A stretch of 64,000 bases of DNA, taken from Diplodia intermedia. Its lineage: Eukaryota > Ascomycota > Dothideomycetes > Botryosphaeriales > Botryosphaeriaceae. The stretch's first letter is position 1; the number at the start of each line of letters is the position of its first letter. The stretch lies in NCBI GenBank assembly GCA_021495925.1, contig JAKEKT010000017.1:124001-188000 (forward strand). Direction: 5' to 3'. The notes below the pieces were generated by a model. It worked only from the letters and a program-made list of their open reading frames with translations, had not been told where the DNA came from and did not search any database. This document shows positions 46,353 to 55,291 of the stretch, in pieces. Made by a program: the position numbers and the translations under genes.

Positions 46353-47505
46353 ATGGATGAGACACAGCAAGAAAAGACCACTGACGTCCTCCAGCCTCTT
46401 CCAATTTCCAAGACGACCAACGAAACAACAAGCACCAAAAGCAAGCGTAAGGAGCCCCGTGACATCCTCCACGAGATTCTTATCGACTGCAAACTTGCGG
46501 TCAAGAGAAAGACACTGGAGCACCTAACGGGCTTGGGTAGCCAAGAGTGCTCAGAGTACGTATCCTTCACTGTCGCTTACCAGACATTCAGGCTCACTTT
46601 GATAGTTTGATTGGAGAGTTTGAGTTCTATGATGGGCTGATGGACGATGTCGAGGGCTCCGACAAGAGTACTTTCGAGGCGATGCTGGAGGTCGCGGTGA
46701 TTTCCTATCGACAATACGGGCACGAGTTGAACAAACATACATCTATCAAGTTCATGATGCGGTCGGAAATCCAAGTAAGTTCCACAATTTTCCGTTTCCT
46801 TTGAACATCCCGAGTTTGGTAGGGAAAAGCTGACAAGCCTTGAAGCCGAAGGAGTCATCACTGTGCAGGGCATTGGCCAGAAGGGCCTGACATGGCATGA
46901 AAATCGCCAATTGGCCAAGACAATCAAAACATATTGAGAGAGAAGATTAGAAAGCCATGGAGGGAAAGACGTGCCCAGCTCGGTGCCATCTACTTGGCCG
47001 CGAAAGAACGTGGTTTCACGGGAACAATATGGGAGTACTTTGCGGAGCAGTACTTGGTCGACGAGAAGGGCTCACATCAATCTCACGAGGACAAGGACAA
47101 GGAGGTTGAGAGCTCGGTCGATGATGGCGGTGAAATGGAGCTTGATGCTGATACGGGGCATGATGAGAACGAAGAAGAGGTTAGAGCCTTCCGATTGGCG
47201 CCGTCTTTCACTGACCCTTCCACAAATCAAACTGACTTGAATCACAGAGCCCGGCCAACATGATGGAGCAGAGCTCCCAGCTCACAAACGAAACACATGC
47301 TCACCATGTCGAGGACACGGTTACGCATGCACCGCTCGGCCATCTCGACCCGTTCAAGAGGATGTTGTGGGCCGACCTGCGGCAACGTTGCCGCAAGACG
47401 GGTAAGAAATTTAGGGACATGGAGTTATACAAGATGTTGGTGGCAGATCTCCTGGAAGAACAGGGCGGGGCCGCGAACAGCGGAATCGGAGAAACGGAAG
47501 ACTGA
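46353..47505 (+). CDS. Unrecognised accessory protein, frame probably broken
   Basis: No family recognised. Exons by frame: 46353-46555, 46606-46774, 46830-46934 or so, then 46935-47179, and 47248-47505. Introns are 46556-46605, 46775-46829 (acceptor doubtful) and 47180-47247. The protein is polar: MDETQQEKTTDVLQ, a Lys/Arg patch (TKSKRKEPRDIL), then GEFEFYDGLMDDVEGSDKST. At 46935 the frame hits TGA right after LAKTIKTY, while the next frame continues sensibly as LREKIRKPWRERRAQLGAIY with no GT nearby for an intron. A one-base deletion is the simplest reading. The C-terminus (FRDMELYKMLVADLL) resembles that of the gene at 53548 (VRDMDVYQVMLEHGLL). It lies between two remnants of the inverted repeat. 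Confidence 0.5.
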
Positions 47506-48060
47506 ATCTCGGGTGATGGGAGGAGTCTATTGACATGCACGACACGACTGAATGACCTGGAAGTGGCTCCTGGAGGGGATTAGTAGATTGGCAAATGCTT
47601 GCGAGTCTTGGTCACGATTTTCTATACTGAAACGGTGATGCAAAGGGGGCTGGGACACCATCTTCTGCCAGAAAAGGTTGGAGAATCCAAGCATCACGGG
47701 GCCTCAACATCCTGAACTATAATCGAAGATCGAGGTCTATTAGATGTGTGGGATTGTTGTGGCGGGTATGTCTTTCAATTTCGCGACCCAAACCAAGTTT
47801 TTCCTTTACTTGCTCAACTTTACAATTAATTATGCCGTTTCTACTTCACTTCTAATCCGACTCCTTGGTGTTTCTCTGCGTTCAAGATTAGCAATTGAAA
47901 ACGATCAAGTGATTCTCGGTATGAAATTGCAAGCGCTCAGGCGGTTGTTTGACTTGATTTGCTTGCAATTTACCTAGTAATTGAGTCATGATCCTTAACA
48001 CGGTGTTGAGTTTCATGAGGTTTAACTCCACATGCGAATACAACATCACCCCACCAAACA
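47506..48060. other. Spacer, no gene seen
   Basis: AT-richer sequence between the preceding gene and the hairpin repeat copy. No coding or RNA signal was noticed. Confidence 0.5.
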
Positions 48061-48180
48061 CCCTAAATTGCAACACGTAGGTAGTGGAATATAAGATCCG
48101 GACGTAAACGTGCATATTTAAATCTAAAATTTTCGTCCGGATCTTATATTCAGCTACCCATGTAAATAATATATACTAAT
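48061..48180. mobile_element. Inverted-repeat remnant with 65-bp hairpin (copy 1)
   Basis: Contains the hairpin 48087-48151: perfect 18-bp arms GAATATAAGATCCGGACG and its reverse complement around a 29-bp AT-rich loop. Flanks (CTAAATTGCAACACGTAG on one side, CTACCCATGTAAATAATATA on the other) match, inverted, the copy at 58.7 kb. Oriented as a right end, and cut short at GATAG (48180) where the other copies continue. Confidence 0.85.
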
Positions 48181-48397
48181 GATAGCCCGTGCGTTTGTCA
48201 CGACCCGACGAGAGCTGCCGCATACAACTCTCTCTCCCCCACTCTTCCTCTCTCTCTTCACGTTTCACGACATTGTCTCGTCAACACATCGGCTGCTGCA
48301 CGCATCAAGTCAATCAACACCCTTCAGTGTTAGCATTGAGGTATGGCGCGCCTCACCCACTCCCATGGTAAAGCTCCACTTCTGACGACCTCACCAG

Positions 48398-49845
48398 AAA
48401 CTCCACTTTCAACGGCCTCACCAGAAAACATGGCAGCACAAGGTATTCAAAGTTCCGTCCTCAAAGCTGCTGGAACAAAAAGCTGATCATCGTCGATCCA
48501 GACCTGTTCACCAAGCTCGATTTGACGGGCGAAAGCCCATCACCGGAACCTACTGAACTCCTAAACATCGGCACGATGACAGCGAGTGAAAATGGACAGA
48601 TAATCACCAAAGATATTCTTTGTACGAGAAGCAAGAACGGAATCCACGTCTATTGGGGCCGAGGAGGGAAATCGTGCGGACTCTCACAGCACCTAGGCCA
48701 CGCCGACACCAGACTCAAACTCCACCTTGGCACATGGGCACCAAACGAAAAGTACAGATACAACAAGACGAAGCTTGCGAACCAGATCCAGGCCACGGTA
48801 AAGGAGCTGTGGGCCGCTGAGTTTGCGGCTAACAATCAAGACACTGAACGCGAAAGCACGGAGGACGTTCATATCAAAGAATTCAAATGCATCATGGGCA
48901 TTGAGGACTACAATGGCACCGACGTAGTCTCTCCCGCACCACTTTCCCCATCCCAAGGCGACGAGGATGGAGAGATGCGTCCAGACTCCGTGTAAGCTTC
49001 AACCAAATACAAAACACGATCGTTCACTGACAATGTTAAACAGTTCTTTGGATGATACCGAGCAAATGGCCGCCAGAGAAGCTCAGCTGCGAGACAAAGA
49101 GGACAAGCTCTACAGCATATTGTACATGGCAATGAATTTGCATGCAAATTGCGTGGAAGGAATCATCGAATTGTTCGAGTACTCGGAGCTGGAGGACAGG
49201 GTTGGGCTCCTCGGAGAGGTGAGCGGTTCGTCATCTTCGGCTTTCGTTGCTCGACTAACATGCGCTTTCCAGGTGTACACCGTGGTGGACGTAGACAAGA
49301 CGCAAAAGTTGAACCCCGACCAGACTCTTCCCCAGCCTCTACAATCTCAATTGGCGCATTTGAGAACCGTCAGGTTCTTGGGAGTGTTTGCTTGGACCCT
49401 CGTAAACGTCCTCGATCTGAAGTGCAACGAAATCACGAACAAGCGCTTCTTCCTGGATCGGAAAGAGCGAACCACTGGTGCATGGAGCCGCTTGGTCCAG
49501 CCCTTCAAGATTCGCCTACTCGACAAGATGCTGAAACAGGCTGCGATAGAAACACTTTCGCAACTCGAGCCGTTTGCGAAGAGGCTGGAACAAGAATGGG
49601 AAGGGTTCCGGGAGGGTCCCGAAGAGGGGGCGGTGACTTTCATCATGCATTCGGAAGACGGAGTTGAAGTTCCGCGCGAGAGATGGAACTCGGCACTGAC
49701 TTCTGAGTATCGGCTTCAGATTGAAAAGATCGGTGCCCAGTTGAACCTTCTCCGGGACGCATCCAACACCCTCGAAGACATTGGAGGAGTAGAACAAGGG
49801 TGGCTCAGCTCAACCTTTCTATTCGACGAGCTGCTCAATTTGTAA
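48398..49845 (+). CDS. Unrecognised accessory protein, paralogue of the 53.5-kb gene
   Basis: The frame is continuous from 48398 to 48991, then exons 49044-49218 and 49273-49845, about 447 residues. Introns 48992-49043 and 49219-49272 (CTAAC branch; in frame, so easily misread as coding). The 5' end is unresolved: a 57-bp intron ending at 48397 is likely, but no ATG upstream fits its phase. The N-terminal half (KLIIVDPDLFTKLDLTGESP, then NGIHVYWGRGGKSCGLSQHL, LHLGTWAPNEKYRYNKTKLA) aligns with the protein at 53548 through NGxxVxWG-x3-KSCxL, WxP, RxNKxxL. The C-terminal half is helical (EAQLRDKEDKLYSILYMAMN, RLVQPFKIRLLDKMLKQAAI). Function unknown. Confidence 0.6.
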
Positions 49846-50053
49846 AGTTTCATACTTCAAACTCTGATGACCCGCGGAGTAGGGGACGGTCAATCCGACT
49901 TTTCAAACAGCTTGAATAGATTGAATTGGTTGACTGGAAAGTCTGATTTCTGCTACAAGGAAAACTTGATGTGACTTGTAGGCATGAGAAATCGACCTCA
50001 ATATTGTTTTTTTTGCGCCCCCAGTTCCCTCCATGCGACATTCAAGCCCAATC

Positions 50054-50490
50054 TCACTCCTTCTTTATGCTCTCCAAGTCCTTCTTGTACTCTTCGGTGA
50101 GCTCCACCATTGCCGTAGAGATCTCCATGATCTTTTGGCCAAACTCGTTGGTGAGATTCAAGACACGAAGCATCTCGTCTTCTTTCTCATCATTGTCCTG
50201 GCCAGCGGCCGACTCGGCCGTTCGGGTTTCCAGTTGGCGCATCAAGTCGGCTTCTTTCTCCGTCAGCTCAGCGTAGGTCTTGTTGGCAGCTGCGAGTTCC
50301 TTTCGGAGTCTGTCGATCTCTCGATCCTGGGAATCAAGTTACTTCAAGTCGCTACCATTAGGAGTGTTGGATTACATACATCTTCAGCACCGCTGTCATC
50401 ATCTTCAGGATCTGTGGCGCGAACTCGTTTGTCCGCAACGGGTACTGTCTCTTGGAGCTTTCGCTTCTTCGTCGTGGACGCAGGCTCCAT
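50054..50490 (-). pseudogene. Small coiled-coil protein with NLS, apparent 1-nt frameshift
   Basis: Exon 1 50490-50380 begins MEPASTTKKRKLQE with a KKRK nuclear-type signal and an acidic end. Intron 50379-50328 (GTATGT...CCCAG). Exon 2 starts as a clear heptad coiled coil (DREIDRLRKELAAANK). It then meets a stop unless one base near 50279-50284 is removed; the next frame continues the coil (TYAELTEKEADLMRQLETRT, then EFGQKIMEISTAMVELTEEY). An alternative 87-bp intron ending at 50293 would bypass the problem but delete the coiled coil. Either the gene is freshly broken, or the base is an assembly error in an A/T run. No family recognised. Confidence 0.5.
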
Positions 50491-50822
50491 TTTCCACGAA
50501 GTTGTCGGTTGGGTTCGGTGGAAGGATGATGAGGTAGTGGAGAGATGGGGGTCCGCAGAGGTGGGTTCTTAAGGGCGTTTGAAGTAAAAGACATCACATA
50601 AGGTCATCTGCCACAATTGACGTCATCGGATAAGCTTGGATGGGGCACGTGGTACGCTCCTGCCGAGTTGGAGGGTCCAACATGGAAGTTCTCACTCTTT
50701 TCCGGTCTTTCTCTTGCTCCGTCATCAACCTTTCTCTCCCCAACAACAACGACGACAACGACGCCGACAGCAAGCAAACAGTCCATTGCTCATGCTGCCG
50801 GGACACCCGTGTGGCTTTCAAG

Positions 50823-51396
50823 ATGACGCCGCCTGACGCGACGTCGGTGCTTCAAGGCGAAGATCTCGTAAGTCAACAACACCTCACTTTTCCACTTTTC
50901 CACTTTTCCACACTTGCAAACTCACTCTCGCTGACAATTCAAAAGGCCACGATGGATCCACCAGCGGTATGCGCAGCAGATTCGGAGGGGCACGGAGACT
51001 TTGAACGTACAATTCTACCGGCTTCCGCAAGAGATAAAGAGAATGATTTTCGATCGGGTTTTTGAGGATCCCGGAGACGCAACAATGCGTGAACTTCAGT
51101 ACTGCCAGTGGTAGGCCATCAAGGCTGAGCAGACCCGGTGGTGGCTACCTCAAGGCACTCTCAACGGAGAGATTTCCATTGTCATGGACGATCTCAACAC
51201 GACAATCCAAGATGTCCCATACTTCCGGACCGCAATCTGGGAACAGAGATTACTGGAGGAACTGGTGATTTCAGGTTCCGGGCTTGACATTACCATTTCA
51301 ACCAGGACTGCCTACCTCCGTCAGACCTCCGCTCTACCAATTTCCTCAGAGGTAGGTACGTCACTGCCGCTTCGAACCAGGGCTCCCAGTCAGTAG
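50823..51396 (+). pseudogene. F-box/2EXR-like protein with in-frame stop
   Basis: Exon 1 50823-50867 (MTPPDATSVLQGEDL), a 97-bp intron to 50964, then exon 2 from 50965. FYRLPQEIKRMIFDRVFED is the LPxEIxxxI opening typical of fungal F-box-like and 2EXR proteins, followed by DATMRELQYCQW. A TAG codon at 51112-51114 then interrupts a frame that continues for about 90 codons (AIKAEQTRWWLPQGTLNG, YFRTAIWEQRLLEELVISG) to 51394-51396. TAG could come from CAG or TGG by a single transition. The last segment after SSE may be intron, because a GTAGGTACGT donor follows. Short, so it is probably a fragment. Confidence 0.5.
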
Positions 51397-51487
51397 TAGA
51401 AGATTCAACACCATGCCAAGAATCGTGACCCAATTACCTGGTTAAATTGCAATCAAACCAATCTCAAATTGCCTAAGTCTTGGAAAG

Positions 51488-52292
51488 TCAATTCGTCACC
51501 ACGAGAACCTTAATGAGAAGCCCGGTACTGTCGTTGCCATTCGACAAAGGAAACCACTCGTCTTTATGAAACGGCGCGCTGCGAGGTGCCCGTAGCAGGT
51601 TCCGCCACCGTTCCTCCACCGACTTTTCATCTCCCATGTGATAAACGATGTTCACTCTTCTCGGTAAGCTCTTCAGTTCTTCGTCCAGCGATCGAAGAAT
51701 GGCTTTAATCGCACGCCTCATCTTAACTATGCCACTCCAAAATATGACCCAGCCGATTGAGTCATTGACATCTTCGCAGTCGACAAAGGCCAGAACTTTG
51801 TCAATATTTCTTTGATGTTGTCGAAGTCGAAATAACGCTTTGTTAAGGTCTTGACGAATAGTGGCGCTGAGGTTGATGATCCATGCGTAATCATGTTTCA
51901 AGATGTTTAAAATTGTGTCTTTCGATAGGTCGCTGGGGTCCAGATATTCCGAACGTGTTTTTCTGTGTTTTTGCCAAATATACCACGGCTGGCAACTCCG
52001 AAATCTATACAACAAAGTCAGCATTTTCCATTTGGTTAATTAATGGCAAGTGACATACCTTCGGCAGTTCTGGCTCTTTTCCGCTTTCTCTCAACAGCGC
52101 TGAGAGCATCGTGGTCGCCGCCACTTCCACATGACCTGCTCTGTTGGCAAGTCGGCGCGTCTCCAGCTCGTCCGTTCGGATAATTTTTTCCAGCTCTGCC
52201 CTCCGGCGGTCTCTCTCGATATCTCCAACGCATCTAGCCATCATCGCCAGATCGTAGTGTGCGCCAGCCACCTCGTCCGAACTGTCTGTCAT
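51488..52292 (-). CDS. Unrecognised helical accessory protein
   Basis: Exons 52292-52059 and 51988-51488, about 244 residues, with a 70-bp intron (GTATGT...GCCAG) placed by frame; a nearer TATAG acceptor is out of phase. The N-terminus is charged and helical (ERDRRRAELEKIIRTDELE). The second exon has YIWQKHRKTRSEYLDPSDLS, IIRQDLNKALFRLRQHQRN-like helices, and FVDCEDVNDSIGWVIFWSG. No signal peptide, membrane segment or known domain is evident. Adjacent to other small unknown genes on both strands. Intact as far as seen. Confidence 0.55.
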
Positions 52293-52545
52293 CGAAAGAT
52301 CTTCGCGTCGAGGGTTGTGAGGACTTAAGTGCAAGTGGCAGGTCGGGCGGGAAGAAATTTTTTCAGGTCATGGGGCTATCGAGTGAGGCTCGTGCCGTGT
52401 AAACTGGAAGGAACGCTGGATGTAAGTCGGAAGGTGCAAGGAACGCCAAACAGAAACTGGAAAGTGCCTTCACCGGCAACCACGGGGAGAATCGTGTTTG
52501 ATGCCAACTCTTATCGTCCAGCCCAAGTGTTGCCTTGCATTCCTC

Positions 52546-53229
52546 TCACTGAAGGATGACGGTCTTTAAGACCTCCCTCAACCTCTGCTCCGTCTCCTTC
52601 TCCATGTCGCTCTTCTCGTTCTTCCAGTTCTCGCTCAACCACAGGGCCAGCCTTGTCATCCCTTCATCATCGTCATCCTCGTCCAGCTGTTCGCCAAACT
52701 CCTTCATGAGCGTTGCAAGCAGGCTCCTCTCCAAATATGTCTTCTCGATTGCGGTGTGCATGATCTTTGACCATTTGTCGAAAGCAGTGAATACACATTC
52801 AGACGTAGCCTTGAGCATCTTGGTGCATTTGTCTTGGATCGGGGCCTAAGCGACGTTCAGCGACTACAGACTCATTTTGTCCGATTGTTTTCACCGCTGC
52901 TTACCTTCACCTTCGAGGTTCCCGAAGAATTGTCGACGACGGATGAGATTGCCTTGTAAATCTGCTTTCCGCGTTCTACCCTTGTCTCAGCGAGCTCCTT
53001 GTCTATGGCGTCGCGCCTGGCGATGGCCTCCTCTAGGTGGCGGATAGAGGTCTCCTTCTTTCGTATGAGCGTTGATATGTCGGACAGCTCGTCGTGCAGC
53101 TGGTCGTGCAGCTGGTCGTGCAGCATCGCCTTCACCTTCTCGATCCTGTCGAACGATCAGTGTTTGTTCAATCATGGAATGTATGCGATCATCGTACTCT
53201 TCACGGTTTCGATCTCTCACGGTGGCCAT
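52546..53229 (-). CDS. Unrecognised coiled-coil accessory protein
   Basis: The last exon 52845-52546 and middle exon (to 52905) are joined by a 59-bp intron (GTAAGC...CTTAG). They give KAMLHDQLHDQLHDELSDIS, a 12-bp repeat-coded HDQL run, then KKETSIRHLEEAIARRDAID and a C-terminal helix with an acidic run (GEQLDEDDDDEG). The 5' end is ambiguous. The ATG at 53229 either has a tiny first exon (ATG GCC ACC) followed by an about 75-bp GTGAGA intron, or is read through as REEYDDRIHSMIEQTLI with a one-base frameshift before FDRIEKVKAML. The second reading gives a longer coiled coil. Function unknown. Confidence 0.5.
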
Positions 53230-53436
53230 TATGGTTGGAGATTGAGTGGTGGTGAGAAGACGGTGGTGGTGATGAGGAAGTTGGAGGCGTGGGCCTGATA
53301 AGTGGTCGAGGTAGGTCGAACAGGCCACGTGATCAAGGGCGCAGCAACATCCAAATCGGCGCGGCTCGTGCGGAGAGAGAAAAGGAAGCGGCGTGGCCCA
53401 ACGCGCCCGGTCGCGAGGCGCGTCTACTTAGCTCCT

Positions 53437-53530
53437 CTCTCTACCGCGACTCGCTCGCCCGCCGACACCTCTCTACCGCGACTCTCTCACCCGCCGACAC
53501 CTCTCTACCGCGACTCGCCCACCAAGTCCG
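53437..53530. repeat. 32-bp tandem repeat upstream of the 53.5-kb gene
   Basis: Unit CTCTCTACCGCGACTC... repeated with period 32 (starts 53437, 53469, 53501), almost three copies, ending just before the ATG at 53548. Confidence 0.85.
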
Positions 53531-53547
53531 ACAGAATACGTGCAACA

Positions 53548-54191
53548 ATGGCACCTCCCACCACAAAAGGTATGCTCCCCCACCACTCATCTTTAGAGTC
53601 TCTTGCTGAACCGCTGTAGACTACTTAAAAGTCATCAAGCTTTCTGATGAGAGCCCAGTCCTCGTCGAAGGCGGGCGGTTGCTCATTGGCAGCATGAGCG
53701 CACCGGTCGAGGGCGAAGTTCAGGAAGCAGAACTTTTCTACACCGAGCCACACAACGGACAGAACGTTTCTTGGGGACTCAAGAAGAAGAGTTGTAAGTT
53801 GATGAACTACATCGGTGGGGAAGACGTGTGCATCACTCTTCGGTTTCCATCATGGACACCCGAGGACAACGTCAGAGGAAACAAGCGTCTTCTCCAAGAG
53901 GCCATCTTGGAAAAGGCAAGCGAATATCATCGCATCGGGACAGCCGGCATGCTCGAGAACTCGACCCCTCCTTAAGAATCTGGACTCCCCGAGGACATCC
54001 AAGATTGCATCAAGCAGATCTACGAGGAGGAACCGGATCTGAAGAACCACAGTCAGGAGTGTCTACGCGGAGTTCCTCCCCATCTCAAGGTGCTGTTGGA
54101 ATTGATGATTCAACAGAATCCTGGAATCGACGTGCGGGACATGGACGTCTACCAAGTCATGCTGGAACATGGATTGCTGCCGCGGGAATGA
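53548..54191 (+). pseudogene. Accessory family member interrupted by in-frame TAA
   Basis: Exon 1 53548-53569 (MAPPTTK), intron 53570-53619 (GTATGC...CTGTAG), exon 2 from 53620. The frame reads DYLKVIKLSDESPVLVEG, NGQNVSWGLKKKSCKLMNYI, WTPEDNVRGNKRLLQEAIL to ENSTPP, then TAA at 53973-53975. It goes on without shift for 71 codons: ESGLPEDIQDCIKQIYEEEP, then VRDMDVYQVMLEHGLLPRE and a stop at 54189-54191. No GT lies nearby to splice the TAA out. A CAA-to-TAA change (C to T before A) would explain it and matches the preferred context of repeat-induced point mutation. Paralogous in its first half to the gene at 48398. Could alternatively be a 125-residue protein ending at TAA. Confidence 0.6.
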
Positions 54192-54378
54192 CCGGATATC
54201 AGTCCAAGTCCATGAAAAGTATGGGCGGCGACAATCGGCATTGGCAGATATTTGTTGGCGTCTTGCTTTTGGTATGGATTTGAAAAGAGGATCGATCGGT
54301 CTTGGCCACCAACCACATACAAGGCGTGCAGAATATTGGCGAAAACATGATTCTTGAACATCTCTGACCACCTTCGAT

Positions 54379-54510
54379 GTGACAAACGCGGAATTACATG
54401 ATTTTTCTTTTGATTCGACCAATAGAATGCTTAGGTTGAGGGCTCTACTTGGACCTCAATTGACATTTGAAGATGCTCTGGTTCTTAAGTCTGAAGGTAA
54501 TTCCCCAGAG
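54379..54510 (+). pseudogene. Short exon-like remnant related to the 51.3-kb gene end
   Basis: An open stretch (NAELHDFSFDSTNRMLRL, FEDALVLKSEGNSPE) ends at a donor-like GTATGTACATCACTGCCGCTTCG. Almost the same 25 bases (GTAGGTACGTCACTGCCGCTTCG) follow SSE at 51350. The shared segment suggests duplicated exon-intron borders. No start, no complete gene. Confidence 0.35.
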
Positions 54511-54821
54511 GTATGTACATCACTGCCGCTTCGGACCTTTGGCATTACTTTCTTCTCCATCTCCGGACTGGGCTGGGCTGGAGGTGGACTGCGCAATGTG
54601 TCAGATGCGCGTGTGTTTGCGCGAGTCCAATGTGGCAGGTACGCCTGCGCAGCTTCCTTGAGCGTCGAGCCCCAACCACACCTCACCCAACTCTACGCAA
54701 CACGCGCAGCACACGCACCTCAACACTCACACCCCGGTCATATTCAAACTGTATTCCATACCAGCGAGTCCCAGAGCGCACCTGAAACCGCCTCGGCAGC
54801 CGGCCACGCAGTACGCTTCTG

Positions 54822-54921
54822 GCGCGAGCTCACCAGGCGTGGTGGATCAGAGCCTCTCACCCACAAGGACCCGCGAGCTCACCAGGCGTGGTGGACCAGA
54901 GCCCCTCGCTCACAAAGTCTC
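54822..54921. repeat. 49-bp tandem duplication
   Basis: GCGAGCTCACCAGGCGTGG... occurs at 54824 and 54873 (period 49) with a few C/T and A/G differences. It lies about 370 bp before the ATG of the coiled-coil gene at 55292. Confidence 0.85.
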
Positions 54922-55291
54922 GCGACACACCAATCAACCACCGAGCCTCTGCGGTCAACGACGCTTTCGAAATACGCTGCGCTTCTGACGCAAGGCCTCG
55001 GGGCCTGGCAGACCTACCCTCCCGCCTTCTTCGAGAGCTCCTCACCCACAAACAGGCGCCCACATACCCATTGACCATCGGGCCTCAATCTGAGTATCTC
55101 TACCCAAAATACGATTGCACACGCTGCGCTCGCCGGAAGCGGTGAATCCGACCTGACAACTTCGCCCTCCACTCATCGTCAACCCTTGAACGCATTCGTG
55201 AGTCCCTCGTTCACACATTCACCACCTGTAATCTAACGCTTGACTTAGGCTTGATTCATTCGTTGTTGAACATCCTCACGACAACAGCAAG

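Noticed and set aside
53053..53115. Short repeat CAGCTGGTCGTG as a possible CRISPR-like array
   Set aside because: It is a 12-bp coding repeat (HDQL) inside a coiled-coil exon; eukaryotic genome, no spacers.
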